The notes under the pieces were generated by a model. It did no database searches. It was not told where the DNA came from and saw only the letters and a program-made list of their open reading frames with translations. From Palsa-739 sp036512155 (GTDB lineage: Bacteria; Actinomycetota; Thermoleophilia; Gaiellales; Gaiellaceae), in assembly GCA_036512155.1 (NCBI GenBank), contig DATCBD010000085.1:1-64000 (forward strand): DNA of 64,000 nucleotides. Reading direction: 5' to 3'. Positions 17,360 through 25,057 of the stretch are shown here, one piece after another. Position 1 is the stretch's first letter. Each line of letters opens with the position of its first letter. Made by a program: the position numbers and the translations under genes.

Positions 17360-20300
17360 GGGTCTCCTACTTCTCACCGCTGCCGCCTTCCACGTCGGGC
17401 ATCGCCGACTACTCAGCGCTGCTTCTGCCTGCGCTGGAACGCGTCGTCGAGGTCGAGGTGGTGCGGCCCGGCCGCACGCGGCCCGTGGCCGATACCGACG
17501 TCGCGCTCTACCACGTCGGCAACGATCCCGACGCGCACGGGTGGATCGTCGACGCGCTGCGCCGGCGTCCCGGCGTCGTCGTGCTGCACGACTTCGTCAT
17601 CCATCATCTCGTCGCGGGCCTCACCATCGGCCGCCACGATGGGCACGCCTACCTCGCCGCGATGGAGCGGGAAGCCGGTGTTCCGGGGCGCCTGCTCGGC
17701 TATGGCGTGCTCGAAGGCCGCGTGCCGCCGCTGTGGGAGGTCCGGCCGCAGGAGTTCCCGCTCGCGGGCGAGGTGCTCGATCGCGCGACGAGCGTGATCG
17801 TGCATTCGCGGTACGTCGAGACGCTCGTTCGGGAGCACGGCTACGCCGGGCCGCTGCACCGGATTGCGCATCCAGCGTGGCCGGTCCCGCCCGTGGCGCC
17901 GGAGTCGGTGGCCGGGTCACCGCTCGTCGGCAGCTTCGGGCACATCAACGAGAACAAGCGCGTGCCCCAGCTGCTCGAGGCCTTCGCCGCGCTGCGCCGG
18001 ACGCGGCACGGCGCACGCCTGCTCGTCGTCGGCTCCGAGTCGCCCGGGTTCGATCTCGCCGGACGCATCGAGCGGACGGGGCTCGACGCGACCGGTGTCA
18101 TCCGCGAGCCGTACGTCGAGGAGGAGCGGCTGTGGGCGTTGATGGCGGCGTGCGATGCGATCGTGCTTCTCCGTGCGCCGACGATGGGCGAGACGTCGGG
18201 CGCCGCGATCCGCGCGCTCTCGCTCGGGAAGCCGCTCGTCGTCAGCGACGTCGGCTGGTTCTCGGAGCTACCCGACAATGTGGCGGTCAAGATTCCCGTC
18301 GGCGGCGACGAGGAGGTGCAGGCGCTCACGGCGGCCCTGCGCCGGCTCGCAGACCCGGAGGCGGCGCGAGCGATGGGCGAGGCAGCGCGGGCGCTCGTCG
18401 CCCGCGACCACGACGTCGACCGCGTCGCCGAGCGGTACGCCGCCGCGCTGGAGGAGGCGGCGGGGGGAGCGGCCGTCAGCGGCGCCGTGCTGCAGGAGGT
18501 CGCGGCCGCGGCGGCCGACGTCGGCGTCGACGAGGAGCCGCTCGCGGCCGAGCTCATGCGCGCGTCGCTCCTGTCATCCGGTGGATCGGTGTCAGACACC
18601 GTTTCGGTGTCTGACACCGGAGGCAACCTGCTTCGCAGGCTGCCTATCTGGGCGTGGCTCGGTGGGCTGTACGCGGTCGCCGTCGCGGTGCAGCTCGCGC
18701 TCGCGCTCCGCGTCACGTCGCCGTGGATCATGGTCGACGAGATCGTCTACTCGGACATGGCGCGCAGCTTCGCGGCCACGGGGCACTTCCTCATTCGCGG
18801 CGTTCACGCCAACTACGGCTTCGTCTATCCGCTGTTGCTCTCTCCGGTGTATGCGGCGATCGGGCCGATGGCCGACGTCTACCGCTGGTCGCAGGCGGTG
18901 AACGCGCTCGTTCTCTGCTCGGCGGTGCTGCCTGCGTACCTGCTTGCGCGGCGGGTCGTGCGCCCGTCGGCCGCGCTCGTCGCGGCGGCGCTCGCAGTCG
19001 CGGTCCCGTCGACGGCCTACGCGGGAACGCTGATGACGGAGAACGTCTTCTATCCCGTCTTCTTGTGGCTCGCGCTCGCGCTCGTCGCCGCGCTCGAGCG
19101 GCCGACGCGCGCACGGCAAGTGCTGCTCCTCGCGGTGTGCGCCCTCGCGTTCGAGACGCGCACGCAAGCCGTCGCGATCATCGTGGCCGTGTTGAGCGCG
19201 CCGCTCGTCCTCGCGTGGATCGAGCGCGGACGCCCGCGGCGTCTGGCCGCGTTCGCCCCGCTGTACGGCATCGTCGCCGCGGCGGGCGTCATCGTCGTCG
19301 CGGTCGAGGTCGCGCGGGGACGTTCGCCTGCGGCCATCCTCGGCAACTACAGCGTCACCTCGAACGGTGGATATCGCCCCTGGCCGGCGATCGACTGGAT
19401 CGTGCTGCACCTCGCCGAGCTCGACCTCGCCGTGTTCGTGCTTCCGTTCGCGGCGCTCATCGTCCTCGCCGCCAACGCGCGCCATCTCGATCGGCGGCTG
19501 CGCGTCTTCATCGCGGCCTCGACGTCGCTCTCGGTCTGGCTCGCACTCGAAGTGGGGGTCTTCGCGTCGCGCTACTCCCAGCGCATCGAAGAGCGGAACC
19601 TCTTCTATCTCATGCCGCTGCTCATCATCGCGCTGCTCGCGTGGATCGAACGCGGCCAGCCGCTGCCCCCGCGGGCCTCGGTGGTCGCCGCCGGCGTCGC
19701 CGCTGCGCTGCCGGGCGCGATCCCGTTCGCACATCTGTTCAACATCACGGCGCAGTCCGACACCATCGGGCTCCAGCCGTGGTGGTTCCTCGGCAACACC
19801 TGGACCGGCCGCCACGGCGTCGGCGTCGTTGCGGTGCTGCTCGCTCTCGCATTGGCGGCGTGCTTCCTCTGGCTCCCGCGCCGGTACGCCCCCGTTCTGC
19901 CTGCGCTCGTCGCGGTGGGCTTCCTGCTCACCTGGCTTCCGCTCGAGCTCTGGACGCACAGCTTCCCGCGGCTCGCGTCGAGCGCATACGCGCAGGGCGT
20001 CGGCCGGGATGACAAGAGCTGGATCGACCGCGCGGTCGGCCGCGACGCGCGCGTCGGTGTGATCTTCGCCGGCGGAAACCAACTCGCCGTCTTCGAGAAC
20101 GAGTTCTGGAATCGCAGCGTCGACCGCGTCTACGGGCTCGGCGCGCGCCTGCCCGGCGACATGCCGGAGATCCAGACGAGCGTCGATCCCGCAAGCGGTG
20201 CCCTGCGCGGCGTGACCGAGCCGTACGTCCTTGCGCCCACGACGGTGCAGCTCGTCGGCACGAAGATCGCGGCCGATCCCGCGAAGCAGCTCGTGCTCTA

Positions 20301-20691
20301 CCGGGTAACGCAGCCTGCTCGAATCACGACTCGCGTGATCGGTCTCTACCCGACGACGCCCGGCGTCGAAGCGTGGTCGCGCGCGCACGTGAGCTGGATT
20401 CACTCTCAATGCACGGGCGGCACGCTGGCGCTGAAGGTCTCGAGCGACGCGAGGCTCTTCCAGGGGACGACGTCCACGATCGCGATCAGCGGGACGACGA
20501 CCTCGCGGACACTGAGCATCTCGCCCGCAACGGTCGACCGTCTGATCACGCTGAAGCTGATTCCCGCGAACAGCGTCTGCCGCGTCGACTTCGCGATCTC
20601 TCCCACACGTGTTCCCGCGAAGGTCGAGACCGGGAACACCGACACGCGCCATCTCGGACTGCACTTCACACAGCCCGTCTACACGCCGTGA
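17356..20691 (+). CDS. Fused GT4 glycosyltransferase and GT-C-like membrane protein
   Basis: 1111 residues with two enzymes in one chain. Residues 1-395 are a GT4 glycosyltransferase (start VRVSYFSPLPPSTSGIADYS; GSFGHINENKRVPQLLEAF opening the donor domain; APTMGETSGAAIRALSLGKPLVVSD near the end). Residues about 425-835 are a multi-pass GT-C-like region with an acidic loop (IMVDEIVYSDMARSFAATGH) and about 10 helices. Residues 840-1111 are a soluble extracytoplasmic domain. The GT-C half is clearly paralogous to the stand-alone protein at 25020-27227. The junction (about residues 411-421, SVSDTVSVSDT) is encoded by a 33-bp perfect palindrome. GTG 17356 overlaps the previous stop. The fusion would couple cytoplasmic and outer-face transfer steps. 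Confidence 0.8.
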   Translation: MRVSYFSPLPPSTSGIADYSALLLPALERVVEVEVVRPGRTRPVADTDVALYHVGNDPDAHGWIVDALRRRPGVVVLHDFVIHHLVAGLTIGRHDGHAYLAAMEREAGVPGRLLGYGVLEGRVPPLWEVRPQEFPLAGEVLDRATSVIVHSRYVETLVREHGYAGPLHRIAHPAWPVPPVAPESVAGSPLVGSFGHINENKRVPQLLEAFAALRRTRHGARLLVVGSESPGFDLAGRIERTGLDATGVIREPYVEEERLWALMAACDAIVLLRAPTMGETSGAAIRALSLGKPLVVSDVGWFSELPDNVAVKIPVGGDEEVQALTAALRRLADPEAARAMGEAARALVARDHDVDRVAERYAAALEEAAGGAAVSGAVLQEVAAAAADVGVDEEPLAAELMRASLLSSGGSVSDTVSVSDTGGNLLRRLPIWAWLGGLYAVAVAVQLALALRVTSPWIMVDEIVYSDMARSFAATGHFLIRGVHANYGFVYPLLLSPVYAAIGPMADVYRWSQAVNALVLCSAVLPAYLLARRVVRPSAALVAAALAVAVPSTAYAGTLMTENVFYPVFLWLALALVAALERPTRARQVLLLAVCALAFETRTQAVAIIVAVLSAPLVLAWIERGRPRRLAAFAPLYGIVAAAGVIVVAVEVARGRSPAAILGNYSVTSNGGYRPWPAIDWIVLHLAELDLAVFVLPFAALIVLAANARHLDRRLRVFIAASTSLSVWLALEVGVFASRYSQRIEERNLFYLMPLLIIALLAWIERGQPLPPRASVVAAGVAAALPGAIPFAHLFNITAQSDTIGLQPWWFLGNTWTGRHGVGVVAVLLALALAACFLWLPRRYAPVLPALVAVGFLLTWLPLELWTHSFPRLASSAYAQGVGRDDKSWIDRAVGRDARVGVIFAGGNQLAVFENEFWNRSVDRVYGLGARLPGDMPEIQTSVDPASGALRGVTEPYVLAPTTVQLVGTKIAADPAKQLVLYRVTQPARITTRVIGLYPTTPGVEAWSRAHVSWIHSQCTGGTLALKVSSDARLFQGTTSTIAISGTTTSRTLSISPATVDRLITLKLIPANSVCRVDFAISPTRVPAKVETGNTDTRHLGLHFTQPVYTP
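18587..18619. repeat. 33-bp perfect palindrome inside the fused gene
   Basis: Left arm CGGTGTCAGACACCG (18587-18601), spacer TTT, right arm CGGTGTCTGACACCG (18605-18619); the arms are exact reverse complements, and each arm is itself nearly palindromic. It is in frame and encodes the Ser/Asp/Thr/Val linker between the GT4 and GT-C domains. The composition and form are those of a small mobile or REP-like palindromic element. I saw no second copy in the window by eye. Confidence 0.85.
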
Positions 20692-21737
20692 GGATTGTGA
20701 TCGACGTCGCGCCCTTGTCCCATCCGCGGACGGGCGTGGGCAACTACATCCGTGGATCGCTACTCGGGCTCGCGCAGGCCGGCGCACGTGACGTCGTCGC
20801 CTTCGCGCCCGCGTCGCGCGCCGGGCGGCGAACGATCGAGGAGTCCCTCGACGGCGTGGACGCGGAGCGGCGTCTGCCGGTCCTGCCTGCGGCGCATGCG
20901 CTGCGCACCGCGTGGTCGCGTCTCGGCACGCCGCCGCTGGAGACCGTCGTCGGCTCCTTCGACGTCTTCCATTTCAGCGACTGGATGTATCCGCCGCAGC
21001 GAGGCGGCGTCCGCTCGACGATGATCCACGACCTCGTCCCGCTCCACTTCCCCGACTGGGTCCACCGCCGGACGGTGCGCATGCACGGCGCCAAGTACCG
21101 CCACGCGGCCCGGGCGTGCGACGTCGTCGTCGTCAACTCGAGGTTCACCGGCGACGACGTCGTCGAGACGCTCGGCGTCGACCGCGACCGCGTCCACGTC
21201 GCCTACCCCGGCGTCGATTCCACGTTCACGCCTGAGGGCGCGAGAGCGGAAGGCGAGTACCTGCTCGCCGTCGGGACGCTCGAGCCGCGGAAGAACCTCG
21301 TCAACGCGATCGACGCGGCGCAGCGGCTCGGCATCGAGCTGCGGGTTGTCGGTGCGCGCGGTTGGGGCGGCGTCGAGGCGCGGGGCAAGGGTGTGACGTG
21401 GCTCGGGTATCCGTCCGACCACGAGCTGCCGGCTCTCTACCGCGGCGCGGCAGCGCTCGTGTACCCGTCGCGCTTCGAGGGCTTCGGAATCCCCGTGCTC
21501 GAGGCGATGGCGTGCGGCACGCCGTGCGTCGTATCGGCGCATCCGTCACTCGACGAGGCCGCGGGCGAGGCTGCCGTGCGCGCGGATCCCGACGACGTCG
21601 ATGCGATCGCGGCCGCAATCGAGCGCGCACGGGACGAACGCGACCGGCTCGTCCCGCTCGGGCTCGAACACGCTCGCCGTTTCACGTGGCTCGAGAACGG
21701 CCGCGCGCATCTGGCCGCGTGGGAGGCGGCGCGATGA
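20688..21737 (+). CDS. GT4 glycosyltransferase
   Basis: 349 residues, a GT4 enzyme of the mannosyltransferase-like type: IDVAPLSHPRTGVGNYIRG at the N-terminus, STMIHDLVPLHFPDW, the donor-domain start YLLAVGTLEPRKNLVNAI and the catalytic FEGFGIPVLEAMACGTPCVV with both glutamates. GTG 20688 overlaps the fused gene (GTGA). Its C-terminal half is nearly the same as that of the next gene (shared VGARGWGGVEARG-like blocks) while the N-terminal halves differ, as expected for tandem duplicates that diverged in acceptor specificity. Confidence 0.88.
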   Translation: MRIVIDVAPLSHPRTGVGNYIRGSLLGLAQAGARDVVAFAPASRAGRRTIEESLDGVDAERRLPVLPAAHALRTAWSRLGTPPLETVVGSFDVFHFSDWMYPPQRGGVRSTMIHDLVPLHFPDWVHRRTVRMHGAKYRHAARACDVVVVNSRFTGDDVVETLGVDRDRVHVAYPGVDSTFTPEGARAEGEYLLAVGTLEPRKNLVNAIDAAQRLGIELRVVGARGWGGVEARGKGVTWLGYPSDHELPALYRGAAALVYPSRFEGFGIPVLEAMACGTPCVVSAHPSLDEAAGEAAVRADPDDVDAIAAAIERARDERDRLVPLGLEHARRFTWLENGRAHLAAWEAAR

Positions 21738-22708
21738 AAGTGGCCGTGGATGTCACGCCCCTGGAGCTGACGCGCGCCGGCACCGCGCGCTATCTCGACT
21801 CGCTGCTGCCACGCGTCGAGCGTGAGGTGACGGTCGAGCGGTTGCGAGGGTTCGCAGCCGGGAAGGCCGGAACGCTATGGCTCGACCTCGCCTGGTATCC
21901 GCACGTGCTTCCACATCGCGCGCGCGGTGCCGACGTGCTGCATTGCCCCACCTATCGCGGGCCTGTTCGCAGCCGCGTCCCGCTCGTCGTCACGGTGCAC
22001 GACCTCGCCGTCTTCCGGCACCCCGACGCGTTTCCGCCGTGGACGCGCACGTACAGCCGCGTCGTCGTCCCGCGCGTCGTCCGCGCCGCGCGGATCATCG
22101 CCGCCGTGTCCGAGTTCACCGCCGGCGAGCTCGAGAGGCTGCTGCGCGTGCCGCGTGAGCGCATCCGCGTCGTGCCGAACGCCGCGGACGCCACCTTCAC
22201 GGACGTCGGGCCGCGCGAGGAGGGCGACTACGTGCTCGCCGTCGGGACACTCGAGCCGCGCAAGAACCTCGCGCGCACCATCGCGGCGGCGCAGCGCCTC
22301 GGCGTGGAGCTGCGCGTTGCGGGCGCGCGCGGGTGGGGCGGCGTCGAGGCCCGTGGGGACGGCGTTCGCTGGGAGGGCGAGGTCGGCGACGAGCAGCTCG
22401 CGCGGCTCTACCGGGGCGCGCTCTGTGTCGTGTATCCGTCGCTGTACGAGGGCTTCGGGATCCCGGTGCTCGAGGCGATGGCCTGTGGCGCGCCCGTCGT
22501 AACGTCGCGTGGCGGCGCCACGGACGAAGTCGCCGGAGGCGCGGCTGTGCTGGTCGATCCGCACGACGTGTCGTCGATAGCCGCCGGAATCGAACAGGCG
22601 ATCGCGCGTCGCGACGAGCTGCGCGCCGCCGGTCTCCGCCGTGCGAGCGCGTACTCGTGGGATGCATCCGCACGGCTGCTTGTCCAGGCATACGAGGACG
22701 CGGCGTGA
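21734..22708 (+). CDS. GT4 glycosyltransferase (tandem paralogue)
   Basis: 324 residues. VDVTPLELTRAGTARYLDSLL opens the acceptor domain and VTVHDLAVFRHPDAFPPW follows. The donor domain has LAVGTLEPRKNLARTI, the GARGWGGVEARG block shared with its upstream paralogue, and YEGFGIPVLEAMACGAPVVTS with both catalytic glutamates. It is shorter in the N-terminal half than its paralogue. ATGA overlap upstream and GTGA overlap downstream place it in the middle of the operon. Donor and acceptor unknown. Confidence 0.88.
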   Translation: MKVAVDVTPLELTRAGTARYLDSLLPRVEREVTVERLRGFAAGKAGTLWLDLAWYPHVLPHRARGADVLHCPTYRGPVRSRVPLVVTVHDLAVFRHPDAFPPWTRTYSRVVVPRVVRAARIIAAVSEFTAGELERLLRVPRERIRVVPNAADATFTDVGPREEGDYVLAVGTLEPRKNLARTIAAAQRLGVELRVAGARGWGGVEARGDGVRWEGEVGDEQLARLYRGALCVVYPSLYEGFGIPVLEAMACGAPVVTSRGGATDEVAGGAAVLVDPHDVSSIAAGIEQAIARRDELRAAGLRRASAYSWDASARLLVQAYEDAA

Positions 22709-23691
22709 TCGTCGTCGACGCGGATACGCTCGGCCGCCACCGCACCGGGGACGAGACGTACGTCCGCGAGCTCCTGCGCGCGCTGCCCCGCGACCTCGAC
22801 CTGGCCGCCGTCACCCGGCGCCCCGACCTCGTCCCCGACGGCCTGCGCGCAATCGAGCTGCACTCGCGGGTGCAGGAGCTGCGCATGCTATGGACGCTCC
22901 CGCGCCTCCTGCGCAGGCTGCAGCCATCCCTGGCGCACTTCGTACACGCGATCCCGCCGGGCCTTCCATGCCCGGCCGTGCTGACGGTGCAGGACCTTTC
23001 GTTCGAGCGCGATCCGACGGTCATGGGAGCGCGCGAACGCGCGATTTTCAAGACCGTCGTGCCGTGGTCGGCGCGGCGCGCCGCGCACGTGTTCGCGATC
23101 TCCGAGCGCACACGCGTTGACCTCGTCGAGCTGTACCGCATTCCGGAGGAGAAGATCACCGTCACGCCGCTCGCGCCCGCGCCCGAGTTCCGGCCGTCCG
23201 AGAGCGGCGAGCACGACGGCTACCTGCTCTTCGTCAGCAGCGTCGAGCCGCGCAAGGACCCGCTCGCCGCGCTGGCCGCTGCGCGCGCGGTCGGCATGCC
23301 GCTAGTCGTCGTCGGCCCGCACAAGGATGCGGCGCTCATCCGAGCCATGCGCGACGGCGGGGCCGACCTGCGCGGCTACGTTCCCGAGGACGAGCTCGTT
23401 CGGCTCTACCAGCGCGCTGCCTGTCTCGTCCATCCGACCTTGTACGAGGGCTTCGCGCTCACGTGCGCCGAGGCGATGGCCTGCGGAACGCCCGTCGTCG
23501 CGCGCCCCGACGCCGCTGTCCGCGAGCTCGTCGGCGATGCGGGCGTGCTCACCGACGACCTCGCCGCCGGCATCGAGCGTGCGCTCGCCGAGCGCGACCG
23601 ACTGCGGGTTGCCGGCCTCGAACGCGCGCGGCTCTACACCTGGGACGAGACGGCGCGCAGGACGGCCGAGGTCTATCGGAGGCTCGCATGA
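22705..23691 (+). CDS. GT4 glycosyltransferase (third tandem copy)
   Basis: 328 residues. VIVVDADTLGRHRTGDETYVREL and VLTVQDLSFERDPTVMG correspond to the acceptor-domain motifs of its two upstream neighbours. The donor domain has LLFVSSVEPRKDPLAALAAA and YEGFALTCAEAMACGTPVVA, keeping both GT4 glutamates. It is the most divergent of the three tandem GT4 genes. GTG 22705 overlaps the previous stop and the gene ends in ATGA overlap with a GT2 gene. Likely one further sugar-transfer step of the same glycan. Confidence 0.87.
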   Translation: MIVVDADTLGRHRTGDETYVRELLRALPRDLDLAAVTRRPDLVPDGLRAIELHSRVQELRMLWTLPRLLRRLQPSLAHFVHAIPPGLPCPAVLTVQDLSFERDPTVMGARERAIFKTVVPWSARRAAHVFAISERTRVDLVELYRIPEEKITVTPLAPAPEFRPSESGEHDGYLLFVSSVEPRKDPLAALAAARAVGMPLVVVGPHKDAALIRAMRDGGADLRGYVPEDELVRLYQRAACLVHPTLYEGFALTCAEAMACGTPVVARPDAAVRELVGDAGVLTDDLAAGIERALAERDRLRVAGLERARLYTWDETARRTAEVYRRLA

Positions 23692-24452
23692 AGGTCTCCG
23701 CCGTCGTCATCTCGCACGGCCACGCCGGCGAGCTCGAGCATTCGCTGCCGGCACTTGCGCCGCAGGTCGACGAGCTGCTCCTCATTGCAAACATCCCCGG
23801 CAGCGTCCCGCGCGACCTCCCCGATGGCGTCCGCGTGCTGGAGAACGAGCGGCCGCTCTCGTTCGCCGCGAATGCCAACGTCGGCACGGCAAACACGGAG
23901 CACGAGCTCGTGCTCATCGCGAATCCCGATGCGATCCCCGACCCGGCAGCCGTCGGCATCCTGCGCGAGTTCGTCGAGGCGCATCCGCGCTGCGGCGTCG
24001 CGGGACCGAAGATGCTGTACAGCGACGGGAGCTGGCAGGCCTCGCGCCGCGGCTTTCCGACGGTCGGCGCCACGCTCGTGCGCCGCACGCCGCTGCGCCT
24101 GCTCTTCCCGCCGCTGCGGTGGCAGCGGCGCCACTACCTCCTCGACGAGCGCCCCGACGAGCCGGCGCCGGCGGACACGATGCTGGGCGCATTCCTGCTC
24201 ATGCGGCGGACGATGCTCGACGAGATCGGCGGCTGGGACCCGGGCTACAGAATGTACTGCGAGGACATCGACCTCAACTATCGTGCCGCGAAAGCCGGCT
24301 GGGAGCGCTGGTACATCTCGGCGGCGATCGTCCGGCACGATTACGCGGCCGTGATCGACAAGCGTTTTCTCACGCGGCACACGCTGTGGCACGCGCGCGC
24401 CATGCTCCGTTTCCTCCGCAAGCACCCCGAGCGCCTGCTCGCGCTGCGATGA
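23688..24452 (+). CDS. GT2 family glycosyltransferase (rhamnosyltransferase-like)
   Basis: 254 residues, GT-A fold. VSAVVISHGHAGELEHSLPAL begins the domain and ENERPLSFAANANVG precedes the DXD-like ANPDAIPDP. The late signature GAFLLMRRTMLDEIGGWDPGYRMYCEDIDLNYR is typical of WbbL/rhamnosyltransferase-type GT2 enzymes, with the catalytic base region ED-x-D-L. The family usually moves dTDP-L-rhamnose, but no rhamnose biosynthesis genes are present in the window, so the donor is open. ATGA overlaps on both sides; third-to-last member of the forward operon. Confidence 0.87.
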   Translation: MKVSAVVISHGHAGELEHSLPALAPQVDELLLIANIPGSVPRDLPDGVRVLENERPLSFAANANVGTANTEHELVLIANPDAIPDPAAVGILREFVEAHPRCGVAGPKMLYSDGSWQASRRGFPTVGATLVRRTPLRLLFPPLRWQRRHYLLDERPDEPAPADTMLGAFLLMRRTMLDEIGGWDPGYRMYCEDIDLNYRAAKAGWERWYISAAIVRHDYAAVIDKRFLTRHTLWHARAMLRFLRKHPERLLALR

Positions 24453-25057
24453 CCTGGGAGAAGTACGGCCGCAAAGCGGAGCGCTGGACGGAGACGGCGT
24501 ACGCCGACGCGGACGCGTATCTTGCGCGCCGGGCGGAGCTCGTGCGCACGCTCGGGCCCCAGCTTCGGCCCGGCGACGCGGTGCTCGACCTCGCGTGCGG
24601 CGACGGAGGTCTCGCCGACTTCTTGCCCGACCAGCGGTACGTCGGCGTCGATGCGAACGCCGAGATGGTTGCGGCCGGACGCGCACACGGGCGCGAGATC
24701 GTGGAGGCCGACCTCAACGCGTACGTTCCGCCTGCTCCGGTCGAGGCGACGACGATCTTCCGTGCGATCTACTACGCGGTCGACCGCCGCGCGTTGCTCG
24801 CGCACGTCGCCGGCTACACCACGCGCAAGCTCGTCTTCGACCTCAATCCGCGTCAGTACCGCCTCGCGGACGTACAGGCCGACCTCGAGGCGGCGGGCTT
24901 CGACCGACTCGCGACGCGTCCGTTCTTCGTCCCGCAGACGCGGGCGCCTCTTCCGGGGCTTCAGCTGCTCGAGCGCAGCGGACCGCTCGCGCGGGCGATC
25001 CTGCGCTTCCGCTTCACGCTCATCTGTGCGGCTTGGTCAGGAAGAAGCGATATGTGA
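24449..25057 (+). CDS. Small SAM-dependent methyltransferase
   Basis: 202 residues. Motif I is clear (DAVLDLACGDGGLADFL) with the acidic residue of motif II in YVGVDANAEMV. It lacks a long C-terminal extension. Probably methylates a sugar or lipid-linked intermediate. It ends the plus-strand glycosyltransferase operon; its last 38 nt overlap the 3' end of the convergent GT-C gene at 25020. Confidence 0.75.
   Translation: MTWEKYGRKAERWTETAYADADAYLARRAELVRTLGPQLRPGDAVLDLACGDGGLADFLPDQRYVGVDANAEMVAAGRAHGREIVEADLNAYVPPAPVEATTIFRAIYYAVDRRALLAHVAGYTTRKLVFDLNPRQYRLADVQADLEAAGFDRLATRPFFVPQTRAPLPGLQLLERSGPLARAILRFRFTLICAAWSGRSDM

Noticed and set aside
18592..20787. 731-codon minus-strand open frame
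   Set aside because: Antisense to the GT-C half of the fused gene; composition is Arg/Asp/His-rich with no family signature.
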